This document shows, piece after piece, positions 59,321 to 64,000 of a stretch of DNA of 64,000 nt. This DNA is from Isoetes taiwanensis (taxonomy: Eukaryota; Streptophyta; Lycopodiopsida; Isoetales; Isoetaceae), in the NCBI GenBank assembly GCA_021234155.1, contig JAJEKV010000013.1:12550669-12614668 (forward strand), given 5' to 3'. The notes beneath the pieces were generated by a model. That model was not told the DNA's origin. It searched no databases and saw nothing but the letters and a program-made list of their open reading frames with translations. Each line of letters begins with the position of its first letter. Positions within the stretch are counted from its first letter, which is position 1. The translations under genes and the position numbers were made by a program.

Positions 59321-61490
59321 GAGATGCCCTAAATCCCTAAATCGCATACAGCGAGAAGAGAAAGGATATTTCGACCGTCGAAAATATTAATCAAATCTTG
59401 GCCGTCGAAAGTTTTAGGGTTTTATGCACGACATACACTAAAACTTTATAATAAAGGAGGATATACTTCATGCTTTCTCTTTATTTTCCAATGATGCAAC
59501 AATTTGTTGTGTTTGTAGTTTATTAAATCATATGAGCAGTCTGCAGTCATGGTAGCAAGCATATTGGCAAGGATATGTTGCTTTAGATTTGCGCTTCTTT
59601 GCTCTATATTCCCTCACTGCAAAGCATCCATCGAAATGTTTCTTCCCTTCTTTGCATCTTTGGTTCCCGAAAAATTACAATTACAAGCTTTTATGTTCTC
59701 GGTTATTTCACCTTGCTTATGGTATGGAGCATGCATGGCGGGGGATTCCATATTAAATTGAAACATGATGAAATGTGTTGAAGCTTCGGATTGAAGAAGG
59801 TACCTTATCTCCGCAAAAGATTAAGGCCCTAATTTTTAAGGTTCAGGTTTGGAGCTCATTGCATTGCAAAGAAAGTATTATCTACTTTCCATTTTGTTTG
59901 TTTATTTGTATATTGTTTGTTCTTCAGGTTGTTTTCAAGCTCGGGAGTTTATTTATAGGGCACTTTTGAGCAAAGATCCATAAACTTTAGTGTGCTTCAG
60001 GCATGTGCCTAATTAGGACTTCCTTCAACAAACCAAATAGGAATCGATGTCCCAAAGTGTGTCATATAAAGGTATTAGCCTCAAGTCCCAATATTCGTCC
60101 AAAGCTAATATTTGTTTTTCTTATTTCCCTGCAGTATGGACTGTGTATAAAGCTTGGATCTATCGTTACAGTTGGCTCTCATGTGGTTGTGAACGAAAGT
60201 TTGGCACAAGAGGTAATGTTAGATAGAGCATGAACAACACAAGAGACATTAAGAGATTTTATGAACCATTTCCACCATATTGATTTGGGTTTCGTTAGGT
60301 AGCAGTTATGATGGTGATTTTCGTTGCTCTATAGAAATTTATTCTTTAATGATTTTGCTTTCTAGGTAATAAAAACAACCGAAAAAGTAAGATATACGAA
60401 TTACAACTTCGTTGAATGTGCAGTTGGCGTTGCACTCAGTAGTAAACGGCTTTGACCATACTTACTGTATTAAGGTTGCTCCTTTAGTTTTGAGCTGAAT
60501 TGTGGGCCTCTGATCCGTCTAACTTATGATGGGTTACAGTTAAGCTAGGTCAATGGATGGGTTAAATGTGATCGTACCTAGAGGATATAAAAATTGTTCC
60601 TTTAGCTCAGAGGAGGTTGGCTTGCAAATGTTGCAAGGACGTTTTAAAATATATGAAATTGGCATGAACTGTAAACACCAATCTATGCAGTTGCCTGAGA
60701 TTGCAAGGGTGGATTATGATGGTGAGATATGGGTTATTTGGAATGTAACTTGCAGTAGCCTGGAGTCCTTTTACAACAATGGCTAATCTTGATAAACTTT
60801 ATATTGATTCAGTGTTTTTTCGATAGTTTTGTATTTTAGGTAGTATCTTGCGTGGAAGCTCATATTTTTGTAGGGTTTTTATGGATTAATCAGACCATTG
60901 CACCAGTTGAGCTACATGGAAGTGGAGATTGCATGTGCAACAAAATCAATGCCCTGGCTACCAAATTAGCATATTGACAGGTAACTTTCCTTTCCACAGT
61001 ATCAAGTGAAAACCGTTGGATGTCTCTTCTGTGAGCTCCATCTACATACATATTCGTCTTAACATCCTTCTTAGCATCCAGTAGTGAACGCTACCAGATT
61101 TTTACGACGATTCTTAAGACATTTTATTTTAAGCCTCGCCACATGAAGCCTTGGTTAGCAATTAGTTTATTTGTGTGTCTTTTATTCTTTAGGGTTTAGG
61201 GTTTTCTGCAACCTCGGCTTCCTCTTTCTGCATTTAGATGTTGCACGGCCCTCACTTTGTACATCAAGCTCCTTTGACATGGCCACATAATTTTACATGG
61301 GACCAGTAAAAGCCGTGGTGATTTGTCATATTTCTCATCCATATTTTTGCAGGTGGATTTGAAGCCTAAAGTATGGCTCCAGAAACAGTTTTTCAAAGTT
61401 TAACAAGGATCTCTTGCTATAATTGATTATCTTCCATTGGGTGAATCGGAGTGAAAAGGCACTCATGCTGATATGCAAAGATCTGGATGG
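59320..61490. other. Intergenic DNA, nothing firmly recognised
   Basis: Open frames at 59549-59761, 60003-60233 and 60553-60786 (+) lack recognisable motifs. Near 60908-60926 the minus strand has TGTAGCTCAACTGGTG, a near-perfect A-box/D-arm half of a tRNA without a B box. Confidence 0.4.
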
Positions 61491-61499
61491 ATATGGAGA

Positions 61500-63149
61500 C
61501 TACAGACCGAGATACAATCTCAGAAGAGTGGCCAGACTCAGATTGTGATAATCCTTCCAGATCTCGTTGAGTTTATTTTCTATCCCATTCTTGTTGGGGG
61601 AAAAGAATTCCCCTGTCTGCATTGCTTTCGAGTTGCTTTGTGTGTCTTGTGTGTATACATCTTCTCGAGCCTCCTCTAGATTCAAGGGGCTAAATCTATT
61701 ACCAGTGTCATAGTCTTCCCAATTGACAGCAGATCCAATTTGCATTGTTTCTATTTCTGTACTTTCTTTATGTGAATCCTTATCCAAATTTTGATTCTGA
61801 GCTTCTGTTTGCCCAATTACAATGGGTGTCTGTTTTTGTGTTTCCTTGTCCTTAGTGTGAATTCCTGTTACCAAGGTATCTCGTTCCTGTGTCCTCTGTA
61901 TGTAGATCCTGCTTGGAGGGCTGTCCTTATTGAATTTGGCATAAAGTTCTTTTTCTGCAAAGGACACCTCCTTACTGTGAGTTCTGATAGCTCGTGGTGC
62001 TGAATTTTTCCCCTTCTTTTTGTCTTCAAAGGCCTGTAAGATCCTTTGGGAGAGGTCCCAATTGGCTTGTCTGATTCGTTCCCTGTCTTGTTTTTTCCTT
62101 TGTAATTTTTTATAGTTTTCCCTGTGCTCTGCTTGTTTGTCTGTTCTGTCAGACCCATAGGCCATTTTCTCCTTTTTGGGGCCATACATATAACCGAAAT
62201 CATCTGTCTGTCGCATTCTGCTGTCAAAATCATACTGTTCTACCTTTTGGGTATGTAGAAGGTCCTCACAGGTGTTTCTCGGGATACATCTTCCACCACC
62301 ATGGAATTTCTTTCCACAGATACCACAGTCCGGTGGAAGGCCGCTCCAATTCAACTGCAAGACACGGTTAGTTCCAAACAGATCAACATAAGTCACTTCT
62401 CAGGGAATGGGCTTGAGCAGATCGAGTTGGACATAGACAATTGGGGGTCTATCGGGTCGAAACATTACAGAGATGAAATGGCCAATGGAATTGAAGATTG
62501 CCTTGAAGCATTCTTCACTCCAGTAAAGAGGGTTGAGGCCATGGAGTTGCATGAAGACTGTAACCGGGAGGGACTTAGGGGAGGAGGGATCAAAATAATC
62601 CCATTTTTGGAATTTGATCTGGTACCCTTTGTGTATGATTCGGCTTTTCCTGAGCAAATCAAGAGCAGCTTCCTGGGATGTTAATTCAACCATGAAAAAT
62701 GGGAACTGCAGCCAATGCATGGAAGCAATCTGCACATTTTTGTTCAGTGAGTATAATTGCTTGGCGATTTCATTCAGGTTGAAACCTTTCTTTTCCACCC
62801 AAACCTACAACCGCATTTTTTCCAAAGTATGAAGTTTGTTTTGGGCAGACTAGAAGTTCAGTTTGATACCTTTGGTGAAATCTTCATCAGGAGCATGCAG
62901 ATACTTCTGTTGACAGAGAATGTTCATCCAGTCCGAGTTTGAGAAGATAGGATTCACAGGTCTCGGCAGTTCCGGTTCCTCTTCTCGAGTGATATTATCC
63001 CATTCCGGGATCCCTTGATTCTGCAACATCCATGCAAAGAAGGCCATGTCGAAGCTCCCAAATTGTATGAAGTTTTTCGAGATTGAATCAGTAGCTCTTG
63101 TAACAGCTGGGAAGATCTTAGGAATGAAGGGTACCTTGGGTGCATTCAT
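61500..63149 (-). mobile_element. L1-type LINE ORF1 (DUF4283 and zinc knuckle), broken
   Basis: On minus the sequence begins MNAPKVPFIPKIFPAVTR (63149). It continues after a break near 62810 with FNLNEIAKQLYSLNKNVQIA, FFMVELTSQEAALDLLRKS and PVTVFMQLHGLNPLYWSEEC, then VYVQLDLLKPIP. This is the DUF4283-like RNA-binding domain of plant L1 ORF1 proteins. After a frame change at about 62400 come LPPDCGICGKKFHGGGRC, a Cys-x2-Cys-x4-His-x4-Cys zinc knuckle, and a long hydrophilic tail ending at 61500. ORF1 binds element RNA. No ORF2 follows to the left, so the element lacks its endonuclease and reverse transcriptase. Sequence from 63150 to about 63350 may be its 5' untranslated region. Confidence 0.85.
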
Positions 63150-63444
63150 GATTCGAAATTATGGGGGGCTGCAGGAAGACAGAAAGAATTTTGGGGGAAT
63201 GGGATGGATAATTGGTGATGTGACTGTTGGGAGGATCGAGGGTGGAACAATCTGAAGGATGGGATGGGATCGAGAAGTGACTGGCAGTTGATCTGCCAGA
63301 ACCTTACCTGGGGTTCAAGAAACCCTAGTTAGCGCGAGGTCGAGCGCCAATACTCTCCATTGCAGGTTGCAATATTAGGTAAGCTCAGAAATACAAAATC
63401 CAGGTAATCATAAATCCGACAACTTGCTCTATTTTAAATCCATC

Positions 63445-63806
63445 CTATTCATCCATGTTGATGCTCTTCATAAAGCGGGCATCAAATGGAGCGCCATCAC
63501 TGAAGCTAAGCACAGTTGCAACTTTGTGAATGAGCCAAATTTGTTTTGCCACCTTAAAAAATGATTCTGTAACTGATTCATGCAACTCACCTACGACTAC
63601 GGCTTGGCGGCGAAGATCTACACATTTGATATGGCAAAACTTGGAAAATAGAAGATCATCTTTCAGCATATCTTGCTCTTTGACCTCTCGTAATAGCTCA
63701 TATGCTTTAAAAGCCCATTTTCTCAGTTCTGCTGGATCCCTAAACACAATATCCTGCATCCACGCCAAAATCCTCAGTCTCAAATCCGGTAAATAATATT
63801 CTGCAG
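63445..63806 (-). CDS. Exon of a probable DUF641/GIL1-like gene (partial)
   Basis: The exon reads on minus from a possible TCTGCAG acceptor near 63800 to a stop at 63445. It contains LRLRILAWMQDIVFRDPAEL, ELLREVKEQDMLKDDLLFSK, VGELHESVTESFFKVAKQIW, LIHKVATVLSFSDGAPF and RFMKSI. The order 'SFF.VAK..WLIH.(L/V)A...F....G..F....M.S(I/V)' resembles the C-terminus of DUF641 proteins such as GIL1, which act in light-dependent growth responses. The match is from memory and partial. There is no internal stop. Upstream exons would lie beyond 63.86 kb. If the acceptor is not used, the frame opens at 63855. Confidence 0.45.
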
Positions 63807-63909
63807 ACTGTGCATCTATAGAGGAGCCAAAAATGCAAAGCAATATTAAATGCAAAGCAAGCTTTGATTAAAGCATTGGCCTCTTCAAAATATAGGCTCG
63901 ACCATTCAA

Positions 63910-63933
63910 AGGAAGGAAGGAAGGAAGGAAGAA
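63910..63933 (+). repeat. (GGAA)n microsatellite
   Basis: Five to six GGAA units followed by GAAAGGG. On minus it is (TTCC)n, the same motif as the tail of the LINE at 2.36 kb, but no LINE sequence is attached here. Confidence 0.9.
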
Positions 63934-64000
63934 AGGGCACAAGAAATGAACATACAATCCGAAAGAAATAAAACAGAGCAATGGCCAGGCAGAAAAAAAA

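Noticed and set aside
63900..63940. LINE 3' tail on minus, from the (TTCC)n motif
   Set aside because: The adjacent sequence does not resemble the LINE C-terminus at 2.4, 7.2 or 34.1 kb.

Overview
The window is nuclear DNA of a land plant: spliced genes with GT-AG introns, an AT-rich background, and most of the sequence made of transposable elements and repeats. A clean GASA/snakin gene points to a vascular plant. The rest (decayed DUF7869-type and other DDE-like transposases, a DNA-methylase-like gene in a transposon setting, LINEs with microsatellite tails) suggests a seed-free plant such as a fern or lycophyte. That placement is inference; no species is claimed.

Layout. 1-11 kb: a duplicated segment with a LINE 3' fossil inside its second copy, the intact three-exon GASA gene (4961-5458), and a second LINE fossil with a perfect 17-bp target-site duplication. 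11.5-13.1 kb: a minus-strand spliced gene of unknown product. 14.3-17.9 kb: a repeat-built element (AT microsatellites, a 260-bp direct repeat, a GAATCT satellite). 19.2-20.6 kb: an L1-type LINE tail. 22.0-22.7 kb: a CACTA-like non-autonomous element. 23.1-26.9 kb: a ~360-bp tandem array with tRNA-like promoter boxes. 31.5-34.4 kb: a longer LINE (endonuclease, reverse transcriptase, C-terminal Cys/His motif) with three frame breaks. 40.7-45.2 kb: a two-exon DDE-like transposase gene whose intron holds a (CCA)n minisatellite and an unrelated antisense reading frame. 47.8-55.4 kb: two divergent, decayed spliced genes, a DNA-methylase-like gene on minus and a DUF7869-type transposase gene on plus, sharing a short promoter interval. 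58.1-59.3 kb: a broken SNF2 ATPase. 61.5-63.2 kb: L1 ORF1 on minus. 63.4 kb: an exon of a probable DUF641/GIL1-like gene running off the right edge.

The most interesting unit is 47.5-55.9 kb. It combines a candidate transposase, a candidate DNA methyltransferase, and at least ten copies of a CTATGCGCGCATAG-type palindrome that I find only in introns, the shared promoter and the 3' flanks of these two genes. It reads like a DNA transposon that carried its own DNA-modifying enzyme and its own site repeats. Only the GASA gene, the unknown spliced gene and the DUF641-like exon look like possible host genes; nearly all other coding sequence is frameshifted mobile-element material.
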